A stretch of 64,000 nt of DNA from Carettochelys insculpta. Taxonomy: Eukaryota; Chordata; Testudines; Carettochelyidae. The DNA is taken from the NCBI RefSeq assembly GCF_033958435.1, contig NC_134147.1, forward strand, positions 43,146,001-43,210,000, in the 5' to 3' direction. How positions within the stretch are numbered: the first letter of the stretch is position 1; each line of letters starts with the position of its first letter. Positions 48,801-60,500 of the stretch are shown piece by piece. Below the pieces are notes generated by a model. The model searched no databases. It was not told the origin of the DNA and saw only the letters and a list, made by a program, of their open reading frames with translations. The position numbers and the translations under genes were made by a program.

Positions 48801-51800
48801 GGTGGGAGGTATCTCAGAAGAGGGTGCTTTGTGTCTGTTGTTACTGCTGTTTGGGAGATGGGTTTCAGTGGGGACCTAAGATGGAGGTGGCCAAGAAGGA
48901 CTTTTTTTTTCCATTGTGGGCGCAGAAGGAATGTGGTCAGTTTGAGGGAGGCGGAGTAGTTTGAGATGCGAGAGGGGAGGAAGGGAAGACCAGAGGACAG
49001 AATGAGCTAGAAGGCAAGGATTGAGAGCAGGAGGCGACTATTACAGATGGAGGGTAGGTATAACGTGGACAAATCCCGGTCATCTCCAGGTGGAATGGAA
49101 CCTCGGACCTCTGGAGCTCAGAGCAGGAGCCTCTACCACCTGAGCTAAAAGCCAGCTTGCCTGCTAGCGAAGGCCATAGAGTCCTTATTCGCTGTGCAGG
49201 TGGTCTCAGTGCCACTAGAGGGGACAGGGCACCACACCCAGCAGGTGTGTGGGTTACACAGGCAGGAAATTCAGTCACTGGAGAAAGCGTGGTGGAGGAG
49301 CCAGTGCTAGCGAGGGAACTTCTTGGCTGTCTTGTTGATAGTTGGTGAGGCCCCGTGTGTGGTGGGAGGCAGGTGGGGCGGGGATGAGTTCAAAGGGTGG
49401 ATTTTAGCAGATGGAGTTAAGGCAAGGGAGTAGATGAGAGTGGTATGCTTGGCAGGGAAAGGCTCAGAAGAGAAAAGAGCTCTGTGCTGGAGGAAGCCTT
49501 CATAGTCAGAGGGCTTCCTTCAGAACAGTGGGTGTAGCTGCCAACAGGTGGACTCAAACCAGGGCCCTCTGGAGCTTAGTGCATGAGCCTCTACCCAGTG
49601 TGACCTAAAAGCCAGCTGGCTCTCAGCTGTGACTGTAGAGGGGACTCAGTCTTCCTCCGTGTAAGTGGCGTAGGTGCTGCTCCATGGGACAGTGAACCAC
49701 GCTCCTGAGTGTGGGGTTACATTGGCAGAGGAGCCGGAGTAGAGCAGTGGGGAAGAGGGGAGCAGGAGTTTAGGGGCTAAGAAAGGTTATGGCCTGAGAA
49801 GGGGCCAAAGGAGTCTGAATGGAAGGAGAGAGTCACAGGGAAGTGGCTCTGGCAGAGAAGTCATGGGACACTTGCTGGATTGGGGTTACATATGAGTGAA
49901 AGGACGGAGAGATTATTGGGTCTCAGCTTGGATTATCCATTGTGCTTTAAAATAACAGGTTGGAAACATGCTCCTAATGGGCAGATATTCTAGCTGCCTT
50001 CTTTGAGGCAGGCCAAGAACTTGCAGTCCACAAAGGCCTAATTTAGTCCATCATCACTCAAGTCAGGAGTTTGAATTTTGTCTCAGGGCTTCAATTAAGT
50101 ATTATTCCTACTCCCCAGATTTATTTAAAAAAAAATTTACCAGCCTCTGTTCTAAGCAGGACGTTGTCTGGTGTAGGACTGGTGTTTAAACCGTCAATGG
50201 CCTTTAAACGCATTTGCATACAAAAAAATTAATGGCACTTCGTCTGGAAAGCTTCCAATGAATTAATAATCACCTCAGCTCTGGGGAGATTGCCTTAAAA
50301 GTCGCTCCCCTTTGATCTGGCCAGGATTAGTCTCTGAGAGGATTTAGCAATGAGAGGGTTGTTCAGCATAATGAAGGTGTTAAACTGGGAGGGGGTTGGA
50401 GAATGGAAGCCAGGCTCTGAAGCCTTGCCTGAATTATAGATGAAGCTCTCCAGAGTGGGGAAGGCAGACCTGAATTAAAACACAGCCTCAGAAGAGGGAG
50501 CTGAGAACCAGTGAAGCATAAAAAGCATCAGTGGGGAGCCGCCAGTCCCCTAATTATTCAAGCTGCTAAATTTAACTGTTTTTTGATGGCTCACTCAAAG
50601 ACCTTCATGCAGGTGCAAAGAGGGAAAATGCTACTTACTCATGAACTGCTTGTGTGCGGTGTCATTATACTTCAATTGTGGGGTGGGCGCACCGACTCTA
50701 CTGAGAGAGCATTTCCTCACTTGGAGCAGGCTGGCTAATTGCAGAGCTGCCTGCCACTGGGCTTCCATTCCAAAAGCTTTTGAAGAGGGTCACTGGGTTT
50801 ATAATGATTTCATAATTGGAAACCTGGTTATCTAGGGTCTGTAAGGAAATATGAATATATACTTGAGTTTGCAGGCGTGTACACTAGCTTCATAATTCCA
50901 GGGGCAACAGACCTCTGTGTATAGCTAATGAAAGGATCATGATGCGCATACCAATCTAGGGCTGGCAGCACCATTCCCTGCTCACCATTATTGTGTGCCC
51001 TCAAGCCATGTGTGGATCAGGCTGTTGCAAGGCCTGCAGATTTCACCCTTAATATTTACATTGTTTTTATTCTGTCTCCTTGCTTAATCACCCAACCAGG
51101 GCAGTGACCTCTAATTTTGGCCTATTTCCAGCATGCTACCAGTTTTCTGTAGCATCCGATCTGCTGGTTCTGGGTTCTCCAGGGTGCTAGTGACAGAATT
51201 TGAGGGGATTTCTTCAGAACAGCTCCAGTGCTTTCGGCAGATTGTTCTGTGGAACTCTTGCAAATTCCGCAAAGTTGCCAGACTACAGCTGACCAGCCCA
51301 AGTGATCTGTTGGATTGGATGCAGTTGAGAACTAGGCTTCAATGAAAGCTCTACCTTGCTTAGCAAAAGCTGGGGAGAAACCTCAATATTGACCTTTCTT
51401 GCTGTTAATTAAAGCTGTTGAGATGGGTATTCAGTGTTTTAGGTGAATGCTTCTACTGACAATTGGGATTATCTGTAGAAAATTGGTCCTCTGTAAATAC
51501 CAGATTGTGCTGTGAGCATCGGAATTGGCAGTGTTCTGCAAATAACACAATATTGCAGGAATGCTGATCGTTCATGGAAGTTTGAAAACATACTCATTGT
51601 CCCTTGGGACAGGGCTCACTTTGTTTGCTCAGGATCCTTTTGCACAAGGCGTTTTGCAAAAGTGTAAAGAGACTCTGACCCCTTTAAAGATCTCGCAGCT
51701 CCTGCATGTGTGCAAAAGTTCAGCTTTCCCCTTTTCCTCCAAAAATTACCAAAAGTAATTTATTCCTCTCCTAGTAAAGGTCAGAAGTGGAAAGTGTTGC

Positions 51801-54800
51801 TGCAACAGTCCAATATCTTGTTAAACTGGTATTGCACTTAACTCTGTCCACAACCCATCCGTCACCTTCTGTTGCTCAACAACCAATTTCCAAGTACCAT
51901 CCCAGACCTCTCTCTCTTTATGTGAGAGGGTGTGTTCTGTTTCATACTGTCATCACTATTAAATTGTGATACAGATAAAAGTATTTCATTTCAGGAGGGG
52001 AAGACATGCACGCTCCAGCCCCTTAATCTCTGTGCAGTTCAGATTTCCAGTGCCGTCCACTGGACGCTTTATCAGATACAGTCACGTTAATTGTGTGCTC
52101 TCTTTTGCCTTTTCTTTCTGTTTATCTGGCACTGGATGTTTGGAAACTGCAGAACTCTGTTTGGAAACAAGATCAAGTCAGTGGCCAAGAAAGCGTTCTC
52201 AGGCCTGGAGGCCCTGGAGCACCTGTGAGTAACCCACCATCCTTTGCCATTTGGAACGGGGCCTGCTAAAAATGGCCGAGGAGGTCTGCTAGCAATTTAA
52301 TAGCGTCTTTGTAAAATGAGAAGCCAGCCCATTTGTGGGGGCCAGCTGCTGCCTTCTCATTATAAGTCAGCTTCAACTTTGGCCTTTTTTTGTGCCAGGA
52401 ACAAAGTTACAGACCATATGGCAAATTCGCATGCCCTTAACTTTTTTTTTTTTTAATTTGGATTGGGATAAGTATCTTCTTGCCTCATAGCACAGTGACT
52501 TCGCAGGCTGTTTGCAGTGAAGCCGTGTTTCAGACCTCGACTCCCGCACTCAGTGTTCCTCCAAACTCTGTGGCAAGACATGTTGAAAATGACGAGCTTC
52601 TGATAAAGAAACAAAACGTCTCATTCAGTTTAACCATTTTTTGAGCTGTTTGCAGAAAGCCAGATTGGCTACAGCTAAACAGTTCTGCCTGTCTCCTCCC
52701 ACGGCCAGTGCCTCCTGCAGCAATTCATCATTAGTGTTCTCTTAGATTTAGCCAGGTTTAAATATTTTGTTGCTCTGTATGATTTATTGGCTGTTGGGCA
52801 TGTTGACTCGCAGGCCACTGGCACTAAAAGGAACAGCAAAGAGCAATTGTGTTTTGGATGGATCAAGAATGTCTGTGTTGCAGTTGCACTGAAAGCAGCA
52901 CTAAACTATTGTTTCGGTCACTTTTGTGACGGAGTTTAGAGTCCGGATTTTGGCATAATCCCTCTTCAAAGCACAAGTGATTTCCTCCCTCCCCCCCACT
53001 AAAATGATATGAACTTGTGGAGAGGGACACATTTGAAAATATGCCTTTTTGGAAAATTTTGCCCCTTTTTACTCACACTAGATAACTGAAAGTAAACAAC
53101 CAGGTTCTTCCCATACACACGTTCTAACAATATCTTGGGCCCACGTCCCTTGAGAATGTTTATATGCAGGTGGAGTCCTTTTATTCAGGATGACTGGTTT
53201 GTAGGTAACGGAACACCACAGATTTCTAGCTACTGAGGAGTTGATCTGTGACCAGTAAACCTGCTTGGAAGTCAAGCTGTCGGTTTGGGATCAGAAAGGT
53301 GCCGGAGATATGGAATAACTAGTGGAGGTAGTCTAGGCTGAGGTGGTGAAAGAGTAGTTCCTCTTTTTCTTGTGGCTGGCTTTGGTGGGGTGTACAGGCT
53401 AGCAGCGTTAGCTCAGAGCGAAGAAGTCTTGGGCACAGCATAGATCCATAATAGTACAGTTACACACCACTGGGGGCTCCCTGAATGTAGAGCTTGCGTC
53501 CCGTAAAATGTGTGTTCTGTTATCTTGGAGAAAAGATGTTGGTCTCTTGGTGTTACTGTAGTATTTATTTTTTGTTTAAAGTGCCTCTGGTTTGTTCTTC
53601 AGGAACCTCAGGGACAATGCAATCAGGTCTGTCCAACCAGATGCTTTTGCTAAGATGAAGAACCTGAAGCAGCTGTAAGTACTTGCATCGTGTGTGCCAT
53701 GAACCCTGCATGGATCTCTGGTACTGTACGTGAGCAGTACCACATCAGTCACATGTATAAGATGCCATTGGAAACAATCTAAAGTGCCTCCGTTCCCCAC
53801 TCTCCCTCAATGTCCCCTAGGGGTTATTTTTACTCTGGAGCAGATGTCCCAAAACCGTCTCACATTTAGTAGTGTGTGAAACTAGAGCATAGTAACCGCG
53901 GGTGGCATGTGTGTACTTATTCATCTCCGCTCAGAAGATCCAGCCCCGTTAGCCATCTTTTGTTCTTTTACCTTGCTCTGTGATCTGTTTAATGCTTGCT
54001 GGCCAGTGTGCATTTCCATTATATCTATGTTTAGGGTCTCTGCACACAGTGCTGACATTTCAGTAGCCACACAAGTGGATCTGAACTGTATATCATCCAG
54101 CGTCAGCTGTAAAAACCTGGCGGTGTTACCAGAGCTGCTGCTTTCGCTCAGCGCCAGGGCTCTCTTGTTGTGGACATACACACAGGTGCCTGTCCTCCTC
54201 TCTGTGCTCTAAAGGTTAAGCTGTAATATATGATGTCCCCAGTCACTGTCTAGTTAACATGTAGTTCGCAACCTCTGCTTGGCCTTTGGAGCGTCAAACC
54301 AGTATTGCTGCTTTGCTGAGAGTGAAGCTTCCTAGAAATGCCTTTGCCTAAAAATCATTATTTTATGATAGCCCCCAGCGATGAAGTTTGAATGGTCACT
54401 TGTCTACATCACACTTAGTAAAAGGTTCCTAAAACAACACAAAGGCCAAATCTCTGTCGATGTTAATTTGCGGAGCGCTATTGTCCTGACCACTGCGACA
54501 AGTTACTCGAGCAGGGAGCATTTTAAAAACTTCCTAGAGGTCACCAGGCGCCTGACAACACACACGGCCCAGGCCTCGCTTTACTGAGGTAGTTCTGCAA
54601 AGTTTGAGGTGACTGTGGCTAGGTAACTTATGCCCCATCTTTGGTGGCCTTAAACTAGTTACACAGGTGGAGCAGAATTCTAAGATTTCTTCTGAACAGC
54701 AGCCGCCAAGTTACCAGGAGGATGTTGAGGAATTTTTGTTGTGTGAAATATTCACTTTTTTGTTGGACTCCTACAAAGACAGTGATTTGTTGGTCCTCTC

Positions 54801-57450
54801 TTGCCCCTGCAAATCAGTAGTTCACCTACAAACACAATTCCCTAAGCTGAGCCTGTGCCTCCCAAACCCCTTAGCCAGGCTAATGCAAAACCATCTGAGT
54901 GTATGAAGAGAAGGAAGGGCAGAGACACGTTGCTTGGACTGTGGTGGAAATGCAGGAAGGATTAGCATGGGCCAACTAGGCTACTAGGGGCTGTAAATAG
55001 AGAGGTTTTCAGAACTCTCTTGACACTCCGCGATTAAACCATACGTTCAGCCCTCTAATAAAGACTTTTGACACCATGGTGGGCAGAGAAAGTGCATGTG
55101 TAATAATTATACAGGTGGGGTATAAGATTCTTGGGTTTCTTTCCTGACTCTGCCACTGACAGGTGACTCAGGTTTGGATCTTCAAAGCTATTTCAGAGCT
55201 TGGCTTTCATTCCAGGTCTGTCTCTGCCTCAGTTTACCTGAGCGTATAAAAGTGCTATCAGTACTTGTAGCGTCCTGGAGCTGTTGCAGGGTTAATTAAT
55301 GTTTGTAATGTACAAAGAGATTTTTTGCGGGGAGGCGAGGAGGGAGTTGCTATACAAGTGTGCTGTATTTCACACTCTTGGGTTTGTTTCTGAACAAACC
55401 AGCCATCCTCTTCCTTTTTGCTCATGTTGAGGGAAAGGGAAGATGGTGAGTGGCGTTAAAGGCCTCTGAGCAGAGTTCCTTGTAAGCTGAGTGCTTGGCC
55501 GGCTGCCCAGGAGATTCAGGTGCCGCCGAGCTGATTAGCAGAGCACCCACAGCCAGCAGTGTATGTTTCTGTTGATGGTGCACATTCACACAGGCCTCAG
55601 TGGACATAACATTTGTTCCGCACGTGAATGGGAGAAATGAGAGGGAACGTGGGCTCTGAGCTTCGCAGCGTTTCTCTCGCAAAGCTTTCAGCAGGGACTT
55701 TCGTTTGTTTTCCTCCAGCCACATACACAGCGACAGCTTCCTGTGCGATTGCCAGCTGAAATGGCTGCCGCAGTGGTTAGCAGAGAGAGAGCTGCAGCCC
55801 TTTGTGATAGCCACCTGCGCCCATCCTGAGTCCCTAAAGGGCATGAGCATATTTGCCGTGCCCGCGGAAAGCTTTGTGTGCGGTAAGTGCGGTCTGGGTG
55901 TTTGAGGCTGTGTGACGAGCTGGTCTTCTTTCGACAGAGATTTCTTTTTGCTGCTAGACTGTGATCACGTGGGGATTGGTGGAGATTTTGTGTCATCAAA
56001 GCAAACCCAAGCCTGCGTGTTAAAAATTTGTCACTGACTACAATCTATTTCTCACCAAAACCACACCTCACGCTGCTTTCCTTTATAAGGCACTCTGAGT
56101 GTTAAATCAGAGAGGACCAACAGTGAGTTCCTTATAAATCCAGCTGCTCTGGTCCTAAAGAGTAGTATGGGCAGGATTTCAGCAGTGAATTTGCACTCAG
56201 AATGTAGCCCAGTGAGATTCAGTTTTTGGGTCTGGGATTTTCCCTCCCCTCCACCCCCCAGCCCTGCACTGTAAGAACAAAAGGTTTAAAAAAAAAGGGT
56301 GGTGGGAGGGGTCGTGAAATATAAACTCTTTCCATGGACGTTTTAGCCCTTACATCTGAAACAGCCAATTGCTAAAATTTGCATTTCTCTCTCTCTGGGT
56401 TTTATTTGCTTGGATCACAACTACTGCTTTCTCTTTCATCCAGCTGCTCGCTGCTGTTACATCCACGTATGGCTGCAAAGCAGGCTGGCAAATGCAGAAC
56501 AGCTGCACACACACGTACAACTCGGCTCATAATCAGGAACAATTAAAAGTGAGGAACAGAAAGCTGTGATAGGAGAATGAGCCAAAGTCACAGTTACTCA
56601 TGCCGTCCTCCTTTAAAACTAAATGGGGCACTTGTTTGAGAGCCTCTTGGTGTGGTTTGCCTTGTTATCTTATGTGGATTTTCAGCTGGCTTACGTCTTT
56701 CCAGTGCCAGCTTATGGAGAGTAGAGGAGCTTCGGAAAGGTCTCATTCTTCAGCTGAAAGCATAACTTGCACGTGTGGTTGGTGAAAGTTCAGCTCATAT
56801 TCCATCCACACCTGAGATGAACACGGTTATCCCCACGCATGCTGAGCCCCTGTGGCACCAGAGCAGCTGACCTGCAGCTGAATGGGCTTGGTGGGGTGGT
56901 TGTTTTGGTCTGATAGGAGAAGAGATGAGTTTTCAAATGCTCTGTCCCCATGGCAAGTCACCGCAATGTTGCCAAACCAATATTTCTAACATCAAGACAG
57001 CATTGCCGCTCAGGTGAATTGCCAAGCCAACAGCCACCACGCCTCCCCAGTTTGAGGCACCATTGTTGTATTAAACATTACTCCAATATTAACTTTCACT
57101 GTTGAACTCTAATAAATAAAACTGCTTGGAACTCTGCTAAAACCGTCAGTTGCCCTGGGCGGAGGGGCGCAGATGCCGACCTCCACTTTGGAAAGGTGAC
57201 AGGCAAATACAACTGTTGTTCATTGACATCTTCTGCCATCATATCTGTGTTTGTCAGTGGCAACAATGACTTTAACCCACTTCATCCTGTGCTTCAGGTT
57301 ATGGCAGGACTATGAAGGTGGGGTGGTTTACAGGCAAAATCTTAGGGGCTGTAACTTACCCTTGAAATTCAGATTTGCTCTTATTGTTTGAGCTGATGCT
57401 TTGGCCATGAGCAGCGTGTGTGTGTGTGTGTATATGTGTATGTGTGTGTG

Positions 57451-57508
<58 letters not shown>

Positions 57509-60500
57509 GGTCATCGAGTCCAAGCCCCTGCCCTCGTGGCAGGGCCAAGCACCATCCCTTCTCCCCCATCCCAAAGGGTTGAGCTCACAACCCTGGGTTT
57601 AGCAGGCCAATGCTCAAACCACTGAGCTATCCCTCCCTCCCAGGGAGTGAGCTAGCACCTCATTTTGCTAGGCACTGCTACATGCCTACAGTCTAAAAGT
57701 CTGGTGCCTTCCCTTACAAACTAAGTAGTTTGCAAGAGCAAGCAGATACGCTGTTGCACAGAAAACTTTTATCTTCCCATCGACAGTACATAAAGGCAAA
57801 TGTGTAGAAATGTCAGTTCCTCCAATTAAAGGTACTCATGGATGATTAAGTCCAGACTCACGCTGCATCCTCTGCTTAAAACAATTGTGTTACAGTGGAA
57901 ATGGCAAGAATTGTGACCAGTAACAGCGGTTGCAGCGTCCTAGTCTGGGACTCAACCTCTGTTGTTGTTTTTCAGACGATTTCCCCAAACCCCAGATTAT
58001 TATTCAACCGGAGACAACCATGGCTGTTCTGGGAAAGGATATCCGCTTCACCTGCTCAGCTGCAAGCAGCAGCAGCTCCCCTATGACGTTTGCTTGGAAG
58101 AAGGACAACGAGATCCTGCACAACGCCGAAATCGAGAACTTTGCCCACGCGCGGGCCAGGGACGGCGAGGTGATGGAGTACACCACCGTCCTGCACCTGC
58201 GGCACGTCACCTTCTCCCATGAGGGGCGCTACCAGTGCATCATCACCAACCACTTTGGCTCCACCTACTCCAACAAGGCCCGGCTCACAGTGAACGGTGA
58301 GTGCCAGGCAGGGTTCAAAAGGTCATCCAGCCTTACATAACCCTTGGGAGGGACTGGGAGGCCCCGGGTTACAGGCACACGCCTGCCTGACTGTGTTGTT
58401 GCCATCCTGGCCAGACCCTTAAGTACGTGCTTAGGTTGAAGCACGTGAGACTCCAGTAGCGTCTTTGCCAGTGAGAATGACAGAAAGGGCTAGAACGAGG
58501 GAACATCTCAAATAAACATTTCCATTGAGCGGGAGGATGGCTTTTGTTTCACACCCTCAAGACTGATCCCAGAAACACTGTGGGTGTGGGGATCCTCGAG
58601 CATCAGGATGGCTGGTTTCATGTCCATAAGGCTGTTTGTCACTCTACTTCTCTCCCCTCCTCCCTTTCCTTTCACAGTGTTGCCTTCGTTTATCAAAACC
58701 CCCCACGACATCACCAGCCGGACGGGGACGACAGCGCGGCTGGAATGTGCAGCTAATGGCTTCCCCATCCCACAAATTGCTTGGCAGAAGGATGGGGGCA
58801 CTGACTTCCCAGCAGCCCGAGAGCGCCGCATGCACGTCATGCCAGATGATGACGTCTTCTTCATCACAGATGTGAAGATAGAGGACATGGGCGTTTACAG
58901 CTGCACGGCGCAGAACTCCGCAGGCTCTGTGCTGGCGAATGCCACCCTGACTGTTCTAGGTAAGAGGCTGTTTCCTTGGGGACCTGGCCAGGGCAGGCAG
59001 ACGACCCATTCTGAGTTTCTGAAATAGGTTTTAGAAGGGAATGCCTGAGTTGTCAGATACTCATGGGATGGTGGGGTTGGAGTCACGTCACTAGGTTGTG
59101 GGTGACTGTGAAAGAACTCGGATGCATGAGACAATGAGTTCTTTTTCTGTTTGAAGTCACACATCTTCTGTAGGGGAACCCCCTATAGAAAATGTGGTTA
59201 GCCTCCCCTGCTGGGGGGGAAATATATAGGAAGAACCTGAACTCTGTCTCCCCAGTCTACATGTTATTAAAAAAAAAAAATTATTACTCCTCCGCCAGGG
59301 TAGGGGTGTGTGTAATTAGCCTGGGGCCTGGCTTTCTTGTGTAGGATATGGGAAGAGAAGTAAAAAGGCCTCTGTGATGCCATTGGTGTGCAGTAGCAAA
59401 GCTCCAGGAGATATACGAGACCTGTATTGCTTAGCCAACCTTTAGAATTTTGTTTAATCAAACCCCGCCTAGAAATGTAATGTATGTACTTAAACCCCTG
59501 CAGAGACACCATCCTTGATCCATCCACTGGAAGACCATGTCGTGTCTGTCGGTGAAACAGTGGCCCTTCAGTGCAAAGCAACCGGAAGCCCACCTCCACG
59601 CATCACCTGGCTGAAAGGTGACCAGCCCCTGGTAGTGACTGACAGGCATCATTTCACCCCTGGGAACCAGCTGCTGATCGTTCGGAATGTTGTGCTGGAG
59701 GATGCTGGGAAATACACATGTGAAATGTCCAACACCCTTGGCACTGAACGGGCGCACAGCCATGTAAGCATCCTGCAATCCCTTGGCTGCAGGAAGGACA
59801 GGATGACTGTGGGGATTATCACCATTGCGGTGGTGTGCAGCATTGTACTGACATCCTTGGTTTGGGTGTGTGTCATCTATCAGACCAGAAAGAAGAGTGA
59901 AGAATACAGTGTCACCAACACAGGTAGGTGCCAACCCCGGCTAAGGACTCTTGGATTGGTAGAGCCCTTTGTGTGCCAGAATGTTCAGCTAGGTCAGCCA
60001 TCCAGAACTCCTCCTTCAAAGGCTTAGCTCAGCAGCTGAGTCCATGTATCATCTGCCTCCGCTTAGAAAGCAACACCTGTTGTCACTTGCTGCTGCGGAA
60101 TGTTCAGTGCTTTGATTTATGGCCTGCCTGGCTAATCAACAAGTCCTCTTCAGTCCAGTCACAGCCAGCTTCTGAGTGAGAGCCTGACGCGTGTCCTCTG
60201 TGTTGCAGTCAGGGATAATTAGGCCTCCTTTGTGGTCCAGGAAACCCTTTTTCCACCTTGGGTACTGACCTCTCCACCCAGATGCCAAAACCCTGGTATT
60301 GGGTTGTGAGTTTGAGGATGGTCTCTGCTGAGGTTAGGAGGAACAGACCGTGTCAGCACCAGTTTGGCTGCCTAGAGGCTGGACGCCGCAGTCTGATCCC
60401 TTCCTGGGATTTGGTTCTGATTTTGGTTTTTTTAACCCTACAAGACATTGCAGCGTTTGCCTCTTTGCCATTCTGAGCGGGGACTGCTCAGTTCCTCACA

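Larger units (their letters stand above)
47927..52152 (+). other. LRIG1: LRIG1 intron
   Basis: 4.2 kb. Two related tRNA-like repeats lie at 49091-49262 and 49547-49735. 50205-50470 looks single-copy and AT-rich. No other exon is supported. Confidence 0.8.
55883..57975 (+). other. LRIG1: LRIG1 intron
   Basis: 2.1 kb. Contains GT and TA microsatellites (57415-57505) directly followed by a - strand SINE (57506-57638). The rest is unrecognised. Confidence 0.8.

Noticed and set aside
55422..55850. Open frame of 142 codons on the - strand
   Set aside because: It is antisense to the LRIG1 LRR-cap exon and a MITE.
57356..57625. Frames with Tyr-Ile repeats
   Set aside because: Translation of a TA microsatellite.
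57506..57638. A tRNA gene on the - strand
   Set aside because: A- and B-box motifs are present, but there is no full cloverleaf and the sequence runs into a CR1-like SINE tail, so it is a SINE head.
59458..59934. Open frame of 158 codons on the - strand
   Set aside because: It is antisense to the LRIG1 Ig3/transmembrane exon, whose coding strand is beyond doubt.
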